Part shown: positions 8,273-17,203 of the stretch, in pieces
Layout of the letters: every line of letters begins with the position of its first letter
Position numbering within the stretch: the stretch's first letter is position 1
Assembly: GCF_024138165.1 (NCBI RefSeq)
Contig: NZ_CP100001.1
Span: forward strand, 434,001 to 498,000
Direction of reading: 5' to 3'
Length of the DNA: 64,000 bases
Source of the DNA: Halorussus vallis
Lineage (GTDB): Archaea; Halobacteriota; Halobacteria; Halobacteriales; Haladaptataceae
Translations under genes and position numbers: made by a program
Notes under the pieces: generated by a model
The model's input: only the letters and a program-made list of their open reading frames with translations
The model's database searches: none
Told to the model about the DNA's origin: nothing

Positions 8273-9286
8273 ATGGCAGCAACAGAGAAACTCGACGTGC
8301 TCCCAGGAGTCGGACCCGCCACCGAAGAGAAACTCAGAGAAGCCGGCTACGACTCGTACGCCTCGCTCGCGGTCGCCAGCCCCGGCGAACTCTCCAACAC
8401 CGCCGACGTCGGCGAATCGACCGCCGCCGACATCGTCCAGGCCGCCCGCAAGGAGGCCGACGTCGGGAAGTTCGAGACCGGCACGGAGGTCCTCCGGCGC
8501 CGCGGCGAAATCGGCAAACTCAGCTGGGGCGTCCCCGAGGTCGACGACCTCCTGGGGGGTGGCGTCGAAACCCAGTCGATCACCGAGGTGTACGGCGAGT
8601 TCGGTGCCGGCAAGTCCCAGGTCACCCACCAGCTCGCGGTCAACGTCCAGCTTCCCCGCGAACACGGCGGGGCGGAGGGAAGCGCCATCTTCGTCGACAG
8701 CGAGGACACCTTCCGGCCCGAGCGCATCGACGACATGGTCCGCGGCCTCCCCGAGGAGGTCAAGCACGACGCGATGGCCCTCCACCAGGTCCGAGACGAG
8801 GACGAACTGCTGGAATCGGTCTTGGAGAACATCCACGTCGCGAAGGCGTTCAACTCCAACCACCAGATGCTGCTGGCGGAGAAGGCCGACGAACTCGTCA
8901 AGGAGCAAGCCGACTCGGAGTGGCCGGTTCGGCTGGTCTGCGTCGACTCGCTCACCGCCCACTTCCGGGCCGAGTACGTCGGCCGCGGGAAACTCGCCGA
9001 GCGCCAGCAGAAGCTCAACAAGCACCTCCACGACCTGGTGCGAGTCGGGAGCCTCCACAACGTCGCGGTGCTGGTGACCAACCAGGTCCAGTCGAACCCC
9101 GACGCGTTCTTCGGCGACCCGACCAAGCCCATCGGCGGTAACATCCTTGGACACACCTCGACGTTCCGGATGTACCTCCGGAAGTCCAAGGGGACCATGC
9201 GCATCGTCCGACTGGTCGACTCGCCGAACCTCGCCGACGGCGAAGCGGTCATGCGTGTCGAGGACGGCGGCCTGAAGCCCGAGTGA
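8273..9286 (+). CDS. radA: DNA repair and recombination protein RadA
   Basis: 337 residues, the archaeal Rad51/RecA recombinase that forms ATP-dependent filaments on single-stranded DNA for strand exchange in homologous recombination. It has an N-terminal helix-hairpin-helix domain ([17 protein letters not shown]), Walker A GEFGAGKS at 108-115, Walker B LVCVDS with Asp225, and the L2/ATP-cap region with LVTNQV and [11 protein letters not shown]. It is full length and has no intein. The TATA-like TTATC at 8244-8248 sits 25 nt before the ATG, consistent with a leaderless transcript. Confidence 0.98.
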   Translation: MAATEKLDVLPGVGPATEEKLREAGYDSYASLAVASPGELSNTADVGESTAADIVQAARKEADVGKFETGTEVLRRRGEIGKLSWGVPEVDDLLGGGVETQSITEVYGEFGAGKSQVTHQLAVNVQLPREHGGAEGSAIFVDSEDTFRPERIDDMVRGLPEEVKHDAMALHQVRDEDELLESVLENIHVAKAFNSNHQMLLAEKADELVKEQADSEWPVRLVCVDSLTAHFRAEYVGRGKLAERQQKLNKHLHDLVRVGSLHNVAVLVTNQVQSNPDAFFGDPTKPIGGNILGHTSTFRMYLRKSKGTMRIVRLVDSPNLADGEAVMRVEDGGLKPE

Positions 9287-9548
9287 ACCGCCCCGGTCGC
9301 CCCCGTCGGAACCGCTCGAACCTCCGCCGCGGCGCGTGACCGCCGAGTAACTGGCGGACACGGCCCGTCACCCCCGATCGGAAGCTTTTCGCCCGGATTT
9401 CGACGACTCGACGCGGCCGCGTCGATTCCGAGCATCCCGCGATTCTCCGGCAGTTAGGGTTACTTCCCGACGAGATGGTGCCCGAGTCGGACCGGCCCCG
9501 CCGCTCCGTCCAGAAAGTACTTATCGGAGTGGTTAGAATCTCGACAGC
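9287..9548. other. Intergenic spacer after radA
   Basis: About 260 bases with no convincing frame on either strand. A TATA-like TACTTATC at about 9517-9525 serves the small gene that starts at 9549. Nothing else stands out. Confidence 0.4.
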
Positions 9549-9761
9549 ATGGAACCCTTCGGACTCCTCCTCGTCCTCTTCGGCCTCCCGGGCGCCGTCT
9601 GGCCCTACAAGATCGCCAAGTTCGGAGAAGCGATGGACGCCATCGGCAGTACCCGGAAGTCCTCCGAAGTCGAACCGGCCGGCTGGAACGTCGCGCTGAC
9701 CCGCCTCGTGAGCGTCGGAATGATGCTGTTCGGCCTCGTGATGACGTTCGGCGGCGCGTGA
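9549..9761 (+). CDS. Conserved haloarchaeal small membrane protein
   Basis: 70 residues with two hydrophobic segments: an N-terminal FGLLLVLFGLPGAVW and a C-terminal RLVSVGMMLFGLVMTFGG. A polar loop between them contains the pattern KIAKFGEAMDAIGS and EVEPAGWNV. Size and pattern match a family common in haloarchaeal genomes, with unknown function. The TATA element is about 27 nt before the ATG, so the transcript is probably leaderless. Confidence 0.8.
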   Translation: MEPFGLLLVLFGLPGAVWPYKIAKFGEAMDAIGSTRKSSEVEPAGWNVALTRLVSVGMMLFGLVMTFGGA

Positions 9762-9822
9762 CCCCCTTCTGCGGCCTGCCCCTTTCCCGTACCTTTTAAC
9801 ACCTCCCACGGTAGCCCCACCC

Positions 9823-11487
9823 ATGACCGACCCGGACCTCGACAGATTCACCTCCCGACGCTCGACCGTCCACGCCCCGAACGGACTGGTCGCCACGAGC
9901 CAACCGCTCGCCGCCGAGGCGGGCGTCCAAATCATGCGCGAGGGCGGCAACGCCTTCGACGCCGCCGTTGCCACCGCCGCGGCGCTCAACGTCGTCGAAC
10001 CAACGAGCACGGGCTTGGGCGGCGACGTGTTCGCGCTCTACCGGACCGCCGACGGAGAGGTCGGCGCGATGCGTTCCTGCGGGGGCGCGCCCGCCGACGC
10101 GACCGTCGAGAACGTCCGGCGGGCGCTCCGGGAGGCAGACGACGTCTCGGCGTACTACCCCGAGTCGCGGGGGTACGCGACCGACGACGTCGAGGACGCC
10201 GGGATGCCGTTCCTCGGCCCGCACGCCGTGACGGTGCCCGGAACCGCCCGCGGGTGGGAGGCCACGGTGCGGGAACTCGGCCGACTGACGCTCGCCGACG
10301 CGCTCGCACCCGCCATCGAGTACGCCACGGAGGGGTATCCCGTCTCGGAGGTCATCGCCTCCCACTGGACCGGCGCCGAGGACCTCTTCTCCGAGGCGCA
10401 CGCCCGCGAGGCCTACCTCAAGGACGGTCGCGCGCCCCGCGTCGGCGAGCGGATGCGCCTGCCGCAACTCGGCGAGACGATGCGGACCGTCGCCGAGGAG
10501 GGCGCCGACGTCGTCTACGAGGGCGACATCGCCGAGCAGATAGCCGGAGAGGTCCAGCGCCACGGCGGGTTCATGACCGTCGACGACCTCGCCGACTTCG
10601 AACCCGAGTTCGTGGACCCTGTCTCGACCACCTACAACGGCGCGGAGATATACGAACTCCCGCCGAACAACCAGGGACTGGTCGCCCTGGAGGCGCTCAA
10701 CATCGCCGAGGAACTCGGCGCGGGCGACCACCCGCTCGACTCGTCCGAGCGCATCCACTACTTCGCGGAGGCGACCAAGCGGGCGTTCCACGACGGGCAC
10801 CGCTACATCACCGACCCCGAGTACGAGGAGATTCCGCCGCTGTCCTCGAAGCAGTACGCGCGCGAGCGGGCCGCGGAAGTCGGCGAGACCGCCTCCGACG
10901 TCTCGTTCGGCGTGCCGGATGCCAACGCCGAGGACGCAGACACCGTCCTGCTGACCGCGGCCGACGCCGAGGGCAACGTCGTCTCCTACATCAACTCCCG
11001 ATTCGCGGGCTTCGGGTCGGGGCTGGTCGCCGGCGACACCGGCATCGCCCTGCAGAACCGCGGGGCGTCGTTCTCGCTCGACCCCGACCACCCCAACAGC
11101 CTCGAACCCGGCAAGCGCCCGTTCCACACCCTGATTCCCGCCGTGGCGAAGTTCGCCGAGGACGACTGGGCGGCCTTCGGCGTGATGGGCGGCTACATGC
11201 AACCGCAGGGTCACGTGCAGGTGATATCGAATCTCGTCGACTACGATATGCCGCTGCAGGCCGCGCTCGACCACCCGCGCTGGCGCTACCGCGAAGACGG
11301 TACGCTGGCCGTCGAGGGCCGGGTCGACGGCGCGGTACAGTCGAAGCTCGCCCGGATGGGCCACGACGTCCGCGTCCTCCCGCCGGTGATGTTCGGCGGC
11401 GCGCAGGTGACGCGACTCGACGAGCGCGAGGACGTCATCTCGGGCGCGACCGAACCCCGGAAGGACGGCACCGCCGCGGGGTTCTGA
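9823..11487 (+). CDS. ggt: Gamma-glutamyltransferase
   Basis: 554 residues. Gamma-glutamyltransferases are Ntn-hydrolases that cleave themselves and then transfer or hydrolyse gamma-glutamyl groups. Haloarchaea use gamma-glutamylcysteine rather than glutathione, which may be the substrate. The nucleophile after autoproteolysis should be Thr374 in EDADTVLLT. Other hallmarks are REGGNAFDAAVA near the N-terminus, STGLGGDVF, and FGSGLVAGDTGI..QNRG downstream of the nucleophile. No signal peptide is visible, so it is probably cytoplasmic. A TTTTAA element near 9796-9801 lies about 25 nt before the ATG. Confidence 0.95.
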   Translation: MTDPDLDRFTSRRSTVHAPNGLVATSQPLAAEAGVQIMREGGNAFDAAVATAAALNVVEPTSTGLGGDVFALYRTADGEVGAMRSCGGAPADATVENVRRALREADDVSAYYPESRGYATDDVEDAGMPFLGPHAVTVPGTARGWEATVRELGRLTLADALAPAIEYATEGYPVSEVIASHWTGAEDLFSEAHAREAYLKDGRAPRVGERMRLPQLGETMRTVAEEGADVVYEGDIAEQIAGEVQRHGGFMTVDDLADFEPEFVDPVSTTYNGAEIYELPPNNQGLVALEALNIAEELGAGDHPLDSSERIHYFAEATKRAFHDGHRYITDPEYEEIPPLSSKQYARERAAEVGETASDVSFGVPDANAEDADTVLLTAADAEGNVVSYINSRFAGFGSGLVAGDTGIALQNRGASFSLDPDHPNSLEPGKRPFHTLIPAVAKFAEDDWAAFGVMGGYMQPQGHVQVISNLVDYDMPLQAALDHPRWRYREDGTLAVEGRVDGAVQSKLARMGHDVRVLPPVMFGGAQVTRLDEREDVISGATEPRKDGTAAGF

Positions 11488-11515
11488 GCGCGGGTCGGCG
11501 GCCGCTCGTTCGCGC

Positions 11516-11698
11516 CTACTCGTCGACTTCCCCGCCGTCGTCGATGGTTATCTTGGTCGGTTCGCGTTCCGGTCGCTCCCGGCGGCTCCGTTTGGCGCGT
11601 CGGGACCCGAGGACGTAGCCGATAGCGAACAGGAGCGCCAGCAGGGCGAGTCGAAACGACGGCGAACCGTCTCCGGCGGCGTCTGTCTGGAGCGTCAC
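11516..11698 (-). CDS. Small single-TM protein
   Basis: 60 residues from GTG at 11698. A short polar N-terminus is followed by one membrane helix (about 14-31, FRLALLALLFAIGYVLG), a basic stop-transfer (RRAKRSRRERPERE) and an acidic tail. It is convergent with gamma-glutamyltransferase, 28 bases away. The composition fits haloarchaeal coding sequence, but function is unknown. Confidence 0.6.
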   Translation of the reverse strand: MTLQTDAAGDGSPSFRLALLALLFAIGYVLGSRRAKRSRRERPEREPTKITIDDGGEVDE

Positions 11699-11762
11699 GA
11701 ACTAGCAGACGAGCGTCGGCGACTTTTCGGTTGCGGTGGCGCGAATCCCGCGGCGGTTTCGG

Positions 11763-12134
11763 TCACCCCTCGTCGCGACGCACCTGGTCGAGGAACCGAC
11801 GGAGCGGGTCCTCGATGGTGATTTCGGTCACCTTCCCCTCCTCGGAGTCGTAGGTGAGCGTCCCGGCCGCCTCGAGTTTTGGCAGGTGGTTGTGGTGGAG
11901 CGTGGTCGCGATCTCGGTCCGCTTCAGCATCGACACCTGGTCCGGAGGCTGTTGGAACTCCCGGCCGGCCACCTCGTCGGTGAGGCGTTCGAGCGGGACC
12001 GGTTCCGGCTGACCGTCGAGGCAGGCGAGAACGTGGCGCCTGTAACGGTCGCTCAAAAGCGAGAAGGTTTCGTCGACTCTGAGACTCGTTTCGTCGCGGG
12101 TCGCGTTCGCGTCCGCGACCGAGTCCTCGGCCAT
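11763..12134 (-). CDS. DUF7344-type winged-helix regulator
   Basis: 123 residues. The core FSLLSDRYRRHVLACLDG ... LHHNHLPKLEAAGTLTYD follows the pattern of haloarchaeal DUF7344 proteins, small winged-helix DNA-binding domains. The N-terminal 20 residues are Asp/Thr-rich and likely disordered. No sensory domain is fused, so the signal, if any, is unknown. It lies downstream of sufB on the same strand but is separated from it by a strong hairpin, so it is probably a separate unit. Confidence 0.8.
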   Translation of the reverse strand: MAEDSVADANATRDETSLRVDETFSLLSDRYRRHVLACLDGQPEPVPLERLTDEVAGREFQQPPDQVSMLKRTEIATTLHHNHLPKLEAAGTLTYDSEEGKVTEITIEDPLRRFLDQVRRDEG

Positions 12135-12253
12135 ACGTACCGTATGCTCTTTGCCGAGTAAACGGCTATCGCATTACTATTAATGCAGTACAAAAGTCGC
12201 GGACGCGGTTCACCCCCCGAACGGCGAACTCCGACGAAACCGACCGGCTGAGT

Positions 12254-12294
12254 GCTCGCCGGGACGGCCGGCATCGCCGGCCGTCCCGGCGAGC
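12254..12294 (-). terminator. 19-bp perfect hairpin 3' of sufB
   Basis: Bases 12254-12272 pair perfectly with 12276-12294 around an ATC loop, 47-87 nt past the sufB stop. It is one of the strongest stems in the window. Placement argues for transcript 3'-end formation or protection. No clear U-tract follows, so a classical intrinsic terminator is not assured. Confidence 0.55.
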
Positions 12295-12340
12295 GTCAAG
12301 GCCCCGACGCGCGTCGAGGTTCGGCGTCTCGAACGCTCGG

Positions 12341-13768
12341 CTATCCGAGACTGCCTTCCATTTCGAGTTCGATGAGTCGGTTGAGTTCGACGGCGTACTC
12401 GATGGGTAGCTCTTCGGTGATGGGTTCGATGAACCCGGAGACGATCATCTGCTTGGCGTCGTCGTCGTCAAGTCCGCGACTCTGGAGGTAGAAGACGTCC
12501 TCGTCGCCGATCTTGCCGACGGTGGCCTCGTGGGCGACGTCGACGCGGCTCTCGTCGATCTCCATGTACGGCATGGTATCGGACGTCGACTCGTTGTCGA
12601 ACATCAGCGCGTCGCACTCGACGCTCGTGCTAGAGTGTTCTGCGCCCTCGGCGATGTGGACGAGGCCGCGGTAGTTGGTGCGGCCGCCGTCCTTCGAGAT
12701 GCTCTTGGACTCGATGGTGGAGTTGGTGCGGGGCGCGTTGTGGTAGACCTTTGCGCCGGTGTCGATGTCTTGACCCTCGCCCGCGAACGCGATGCTGATG
12801 TGGTTCGCAGATGCGCCGCGACCTTTGAGGATGGAACACGGATACAGCATGGTGGCCTTCGAGCCCATCGAGCCCGAAACCCACTCCATGCGGCCGCCCG
12901 AGTCGACCAAGGCGCGCTTGGTGTTGAGGTTGAACGTGTTCTTCGACCAGTTCTGCACCGTCGAGTACTGGACGTGAGCGTCCTCCCTGACGAACACTTC
13001 CACACCGCCGCTGTGGAGGTTGTGGCTGCCGTACTTGGGCGCGGAACAGCCCTCGATGTAGTGGACCTCCGAACCTTCCTCGGCGATGATGAGGGTGTGT
13101 TCGAACTGGCCCATCCCTTCCGAGTTCATCCGGAAGTACGCCTGGACGGGCATCTCGACCGTGACGTCCTCGGGGACGTAGACGAACGAGCCGCCGGACC
13201 ACACTGCACCGTGGAGCGCGGCGAACTTGTTGTCGCTCGGCGGGACGCAGGAGGTCATGAAGTGCTCTTTCACCAGGTCCTCGTGTTCCTGCACCGCTTC
13301 GTCCATGTTACAGAACACGACGCCCTTCTCCTCCCACTGCTCCTGCATGTTCTGGTAGACGACTTCGGACTCGTACTGGGCGCCCACGCCCGACAGCGCT
13401 TTCCGCTCTGCCTCGGGGATGCCGAGTTTCTCGAAGGTGTCCTGAATCTCCTCGGGGAGGTCGTCCCAGCTATCGGCGCCCTCGCGCTTGTCGACGTCGG
13501 GCCGGATGTACGGGACGATCTCCTCGACGTCCAACTGGGTGAGGTCGGGTTGGCCCGGCCAGTCGGTCGGCAGCGGCATGTTCTGGTAGTGCTCGAGCGC
13601 GCGGAGGCGCCGCTGGAGCATCCATTCCGGTTCGCCTTTGTCCTCGCTGATGAGCCGCACCACTTCCTCGGTGAGGCCCTTGTCCGATTTCAGCGCCGCG
13701 CTCTCCTCCTTCTTGAACGCGAAACGCTCCTCGGTGTCGGTTTCTTGGAGTTCTTCGTCGGTACTCAT
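12341..13768 (-). CDS. sufB: Fe-S cluster assembly scaffold SufB
   Basis: 475 residues. SufB is the scaffold on which SufBC2D assembles [4Fe-4S]/[2Fe-2S] clusters. The long beta-helix core carries the family signatures GAVWSGGSFVYVP, EGCSAPKYG, HSGGVEVFV, NLNTKRALV and the C-terminal SRGLDDDDAKQMIVSGF. The N-terminus is the usual extended helical arm. In most haloarchaea sufB sits with sufC and sufD. Here neither flank encodes them (tatA upstream, an HTH gene downstream), so partners must be elsewhere or this is a second copy. The start ATG at 13768 is well supported. Confidence 0.96.
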   Translation of the reverse strand: MSTDEELQETDTEERFAFKKEESAALKSDKGLTEEVVRLISEDKGEPEWMLQRRLRALEHYQNMPLPTDWPGQPDLTQLDVEEIVPYIRPDVDKREGADSWDDLPEEIQDTFEKLGIPEAERKALSGVGAQYESEVVYQNMQEQWEEKGVVFCNMDEAVQEHEDLVKEHFMTSCVPPSDNKFAALHGAVWSGGSFVYVPEDVTVEMPVQAYFRMNSEGMGQFEHTLIIAEEGSEVHYIEGCSAPKYGSHNLHSGGVEVFVREDAHVQYSTVQNWSKNTFNLNTKRALVDSGGRMEWVSGSMGSKATMLYPCSILKGRGASANHISIAFAGEGQDIDTGAKVYHNAPRTNSTIESKSISKDGGRTNYRGLVHIAEGAEHSSTSVECDALMFDNESTSDTMPYMEIDESRVDVAHEATVGKIGDEDVFYLQSRGLDDDDAKQMIVSGFIEPITEELPIEYAVELNRLIELEMEGSLG

Positions 13769-13845
13769 GTACTCGACACTCGGTGCCGAAGCTCCTTAAC
13801 CTCGGGGTCGACGCGGGGGTCGAGGCAACCGGAAGTGGTTACGCG

Positions 13846-13870
13846 CGAGCGACCGCGACGCGGTCGCTCG
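13846..13870 (-). terminator. 12-bp hairpin 3' of tatA
   Basis: CGAGCGACCGCG and CGCGGTCGCTCG flank a single A, so the real loop is formed by opening the innermost pairs. It lies 49-73 nt downstream of the tatA stop and about 80 nt upstream of sufB, separating the two genes. Confidence 0.45.
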
Positions 13871-13918
13871 GGCGTCGGGTGTGAACGGGGACGAAAGCGG
13901 CAGAAGAGGCGTCGTGCG

Positions 13919-14167
13919 TTACGCGTCGGTGTCGACGTTCGCGTCGACGTTGGAGTCGGTCGCGGCCACGTCGCTCTCGGTCATCTCGCTAAGCTCCTCT
14001 TCGACCTCTTGTCGTCCTTTCTTGAACTCGCCCATCGCCTCGCCGGTCGAGCGTGCGAGCTTCGGGATCTTGTTCGCGCCGAACAGCAGGACGGCGATGA
14101 GGAGTATAACCATCATCTCCATCCCGCCGGGCACGGGTCCGAACAGTGGAATCATTTCGAGCGCCAT
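13919..14167 (-). CDS. tatA: Twin-arginine translocase subunit TatA/E
   Basis: 82 residues from ATG at 14167. TatA multimers line the pore that exports folded twin-arginine proteins, the main secretion route in haloarchaea. It has a single N-terminal membrane helix (MEMMVILLIAVLLFG), a hinge and amphipathic helix ANKIPKLARSTGEAMGEF, then an acidic tail. An in-frame ATG at 14182 (adding MVRST) is preceded by a GAGGGG element and is an alternative start. It is divergent from the gene at 14271. Tat-exported substrates in this window include the proteins at 1139 and 6827. Confidence 0.93.
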   Translation of the reverse strand: MALEMIPLFGPVPGGMEMMVILLIAVLLFGANKIPKLARSTGEAMGEFKKGRQEVEEELSEMTESDVAATDSNVDANVDTDA

Positions 14168-14270
14168 CGTACTTCGAACCATCGGCCCCTCACTTGTAGG
14201 CTTTTCCCCAGTCTTCAAATAGGGGCGCGTCCTCGCGAGGCTACGTTCGGCTTCCCTCACCGCGTCTTCG

Positions 14271-14807
14271 GTGCGAACGAATTGCCCCGGTGAACCTACG
14301 AGCGACCGCTCTCCCGACGACGAGAGTGGCGAGCGGAACTCCGCCAGCGATTTCGTCTTCGCCCGCGAACGCCCGGACGTGTCCGACCCCGCCGCGCTCG
14401 CCCGAGAACACGTCCTCGACGCCCACGCCGAAACCGTCGAGGCGGTACTGAACTGCGCCGACGCCGTCGCCGCCGAGTGGGACGGCGACGCCGCGACGTC
14501 TCGGCGAGACGTCGCGCCGCCGCTCCGCGATGCGCTCACCGCGGCGGGCGTCCTCGCGCGCCTGCCCGACGTGCTCGCGGGCGTGGTCGAAGCGGCGGGA
14601 TTCTCCCTGCCGGCGACGCCCGTCGCTGGCCCCCCGTACGTCGCCGTGACGAGCGAGGGACCGCTGCTCCGGGCGACCGTCTCGGCCGGGCGACTCGTCG
14701 TCGCGTTCGAGGTCTTCGCGGTCGAACGCGGCGGGAACGTCGGACCGCCGCGCTACGTCCGGGCCGCGAGGACGCAGGACGCGGCGGTCCGCGCCCGACT
14801 TCGATGA
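14271..14807 (+). CDS. Conserved haloarchaeal protein of unknown function
   Basis: 178 residues from GTG at 14271. The central part (LAREHVLDAHAETVEAVLNCADAVAAEW) is helical. The C-terminal half has a beta pattern with PPYVAVTSEGPLLRATVSAG and RLVVAFEVFAVER. This two-part pattern looks like a single-domain haloarchaeal orphan family. The first 36 residues are polar and may not be translated, since GTG at 14379 (VSDPAALAREH) would give a tighter 142-residue protein. It is divergent from tatA. No functional clue. Confidence 0.65.
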   Translation: MRTNCPGEPTSDRSPDDESGERNSASDFVFARERPDVSDPAALAREHVLDAHAETVEAVLNCADAVAAEWDGDAATSRRDVAPPLRDALTAAGVLARLPDVLAGVVEAAGFSLPATPVAGPPYVAVTSEGPLLRATVSAGRLVVAFEVFAVERGGNVGPPRYVRAARTQDAAVRARLR

Positions 14808-14829
14808 GGTAGCGCGCCGATTCGTACCG

Positions 14830-14847
14830 AATTACGATGACGTAATT
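14830..14847 (+). promoter_or_regulatory. Inverted repeat upstream of the haem-copper oxidase
   Basis: AATTACG (14830-14836), ATGA, CGTAATT (14841-14847) is a perfect 7-bp dyad with a 4-bp spacer. It overlaps a TATA-like TAATTA that would start transcription near 14870. It is well placed to be an operator for the oxidase gene. Confidence 0.5.
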
Positions 14848-14887
14848 ACATGGACCGAAACGGCGATAAGCGTTTTCGGGGGGAACG

Positions 14888-16660
14888 GTGAAACTTCGAC
14901 TAGCGCGTCGTCAAACAGCCATGTACGTGTTAACTGTCCTCACGGCGGTCCTCTGCGTTGGCCTGCTCGGTGCCGGCGTCCTGCGGTTCGGCGGCCGACT
15001 CCCCTCCGTCGACGGTATCATCGACCAGTACGTCGGCCTCCCCGACGAACTGCGGAACAAGCCGCCCGGCCTCACGCGGTGGCTCACGACCGTCGACCAT
15101 AAGGACATCGGCGTCCTCTACGTCGTCTTCGGGACGACCGCGGGCCTGTGGGGCGCCACCGACGCCATCATGCTCCGGACGGAACTGCTCACCCCTGAGG
15201 CCAACGTCGTCAGCGTCGGGATGTACAACGCCCTGTTCACAATGCACGGGCTGACGATGCTGTTCCTGTTCGCCACGCCCGTCCTCTTCGGCCTCGGGAA
15301 TTACTTCCTGCCGCCGCTGGTCGGCGCCGACGACATGGCGTTTCCGCGCATCAACGCCATCGCGTTCTGGCTGTTGCCGCCCGCGCTGTTGCTGATTCGG
15401 TTCGGCCTCATCTCCGACCTGGTGGGCATCGAGGTCCTCCAACCCCCCGAGACGGGGTGGACGATGTACGTCCCGATGACCGCCGAACTCCAGAACCGCC
15501 AGATAGACGTGATGCTGCTCGGCCTCCACCTCTCGGGCATCAGCACGACGATGGGCGCGATCAACTTCATCGCCACCATCTTCACCGAACGCGAGATATC
15601 GTGGCCCGAACTCGACATCTTCTCGTGGACGATGCTGACCACCTCGGGGCTGGTGCTGTTCGCGTTTCCCCTGCTCGGCAGTGCGCTCGTGATGCTCCTG
15701 CTCGACCGTAACTTCGGCACCACCTTCTTCGCGACCCAGGGCGGCGGCCCCCTGCTCTGGCAGCACCTCTTCTGGTTCTTCGGCCACCCCGAGGTCTACA
15801 TCCTCGTCTTACCCCCGATGGGACTCATCAGCCTCATCCTGCCGCGGTTCTCCGGCCGGAAGCTGTTCGGGTTCAAGTTCGTCGTCTACTCGACGCTGGC
15901 CATCGGCGTCCTCTCTTTCGGCGTCTGGGCCCACCACATGTTCACCACGGGCATCGACCCGCGAATTCGCGCCAGTTTCATGGCCGTCTCCATCGCCATC
16001 GCGGTGCCGAGTGCGGTCAAGACGTTCAACTGGATCACGACGATGTACAACGGCAGCATCCGGCTCACGACGCCGATGCTGTTCTGCGTCGGCGCCATCG
16101 CGAACTTCATCGTCGGCGGCGTGACCGGCGTGTTCCTCGCGTCCATCCCCGTCGACATCCTGCTCCACGACACCTACTACGTCGTCGGCCACTTCCACCT
16201 CATCCTCGTCGGGATGATACTGTTCGCGATGTTCGCGGCTAACTACTACTGGTACCCGCTCATCACCGGCCGGATGTACAACCGGCGCGCGGCGAAGGCC
16301 CACTTCTGGCTCACGTTCGCGTTCACCGTCCCCACGTTCGTTCTGATGCTCATGCTGGGGATGGAGGGTCTGCCGCGCCGGGTCGCCGCCTTCCCCGAAC
16401 AGTTCGCGCTCCTCCAGCAGGCCGCCACCGTGGGCGCCTACGGCATCGCGGCCGCCCAGTTGCTGTGGGTGTGGAACATGGTCCACTCCTACCGCGAGGG
16501 CGAGAAACTCACCGACCCCGACCCGTGGAACCTCAAGGAGACCGGCTTCTATTCGCGGGAGTGGCGGTGGTTCGAGGAGCGGTTCGAACGCGAACGCGAG
16601 CGCGTCCGGGGCCGTTCGCGCACGGGCCCGACCACGAGCACGACCGGCGAGGACGACTGA
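14888..16660 (+). CDS. coxA: Haem-copper oxidase subunit I
   Basis: 590 residues, about 13-14 membrane helices. This is the catalytic subunit of a terminal oxidase, which reduces O2 to water and pumps protons. Ligands are all present: low-spin haem His120 and His437, high-spin haem His435, CuB His300 (HPEVY, with Tyr304 available for the cross-link) and His349-His350. The sequence HPEVYILVLPPMG replaces the more usual ILPGFG after the Tyr. Start GTG 14888 or ATG 14921 (MYVLTVLTA); the N-terminal extra helix argues for one of these. No subunit II or III gene is adjacent, which is unusual if this is an operonic oxidase. Confidence 0.95.
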   Translation: MKLRLARRQTAMYVLTVLTAVLCVGLLGAGVLRFGGRLPSVDGIIDQYVGLPDELRNKPPGLTRWLTTVDHKDIGVLYVVFGTTAGLWGATDAIMLRTELLTPEANVVSVGMYNALFTMHGLTMLFLFATPVLFGLGNYFLPPLVGADDMAFPRINAIAFWLLPPALLLIRFGLISDLVGIEVLQPPETGWTMYVPMTAELQNRQIDVMLLGLHLSGISTTMGAINFIATIFTEREISWPELDIFSWTMLTTSGLVLFAFPLLGSALVMLLLDRNFGTTFFATQGGGPLLWQHLFWFFGHPEVYILVLPPMGLISLILPRFSGRKLFGFKFVVYSTLAIGVLSFGVWAHHMFTTGIDPRIRASFMAVSIAIAVPSAVKTFNWITTMYNGSIRLTTPMLFCVGAIANFIVGGVTGVFLASIPVDILLHDTYYVVGHFHLILVGMILFAMFAANYYWYPLITGRMYNRRAAKAHFWLTFAFTVPTFVLMLMLGMEGLPRRVAAFPEQFALLQQAATVGAYGIAAAQLLWVWNMVHSYREGEKLTDPDPWNLKETGFYSREWRWFEERFERERERVRGRSRTGPTTSTTGEDD

Positions 16661-16678
16661 GGAGGGTACGACCGGAGA

Positions 16679-17128
16679 CTACACCCTCGCGCTCGGATTC
16701 GGTTCGGCGGCGACGTCGGCGTCGGCCAACTGGTCGTAGACGGCGCCGAGGATGTAGCCGTACGCGAGGTGGGCGACGAGCGTGAACGCGTAGTAGGGGA
16801 TGAGTAGCGGGCCCGTGATGCCCGCCGACCCGGCGACGACGAACGCGACCCACAGCAGGACCGCGAACGCCATCCCGGTCATCGCGGGGTCGCGGTCGCC
16901 CGGAATCCGGGGTTCGACCGCGAGGAAGACGAGCGGCCAGGCGAACACGCCGGCGAGTACGAAGAGGGCGAACCCCAGCGCGAGGCGCTGGGGCGTTCCC
17001 ACGAAGTCGGCGATGGCGCCGAAGATGCCGATTCGGTAGCCCGTCTCCACGTCGGTCAGTATCAGTCCGAGCGACAGCACCGCGGTCCCGGCCACGCCGC
17101 CGGCTATCGCGCGCAACGCCCTGTGCAT
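16679..17128 (-). CDS. Four-TM membrane protein of unknown function
   Basis: 149 residues from ATG at 17128 (GTG at 17152 would add eight polar residues). Four hydrophobic segments: AIAGGVAGTAVLSLGLIL, LALGFALFVLAGVFAWPLVF, GMAFAVLLWVAFVVAGSAGI, and a C-terminal AFTLVAHLAYGYILGAVY. It resembles haloarchaeal DUF6789-type proteins. It is convergent with the oxidase gene, 18 bases from its stop. A role with the oxidase is possible but not shown. Upstream lies an unusual palindrome plus tandem-repeat array. Confidence 0.75.
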   Translation of the reverse strand: MHRALRAIAGGVAGTAVLSLGLILTDVETGYRIGIFGAIADFVGTPQRLALGFALFVLAGVFAWPLVFLAVEPRIPGDRDPAMTGMAFAVLLWVAFVVAGSAGITGPLLIPYYAFTLVAHLAYGYILGAVYDQLADADVAAEPNPSARV

Positions 17129-17172
17129 ACCCGAACTGTCGGAATCGAACACAAGAAAGCTTTCCGCCGAGT

Positions 17173-17202
17173 CGGGCCGGCGCGGTCGACCGCGCCGGCC
17201 CG
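17173..17202. repeat. 30-bp perfect palindrome
   Basis: Bases 17173-17187 are the exact reverse complement of 17188-17202, with no spacer. The arm includes GGCGCGGTC. It sits upstream of the membrane protein gene that reads leftward from 17128 and directly abuts the 39-bp tandem array. Confidence 0.7.
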
Positions 17203-17203
17203 G

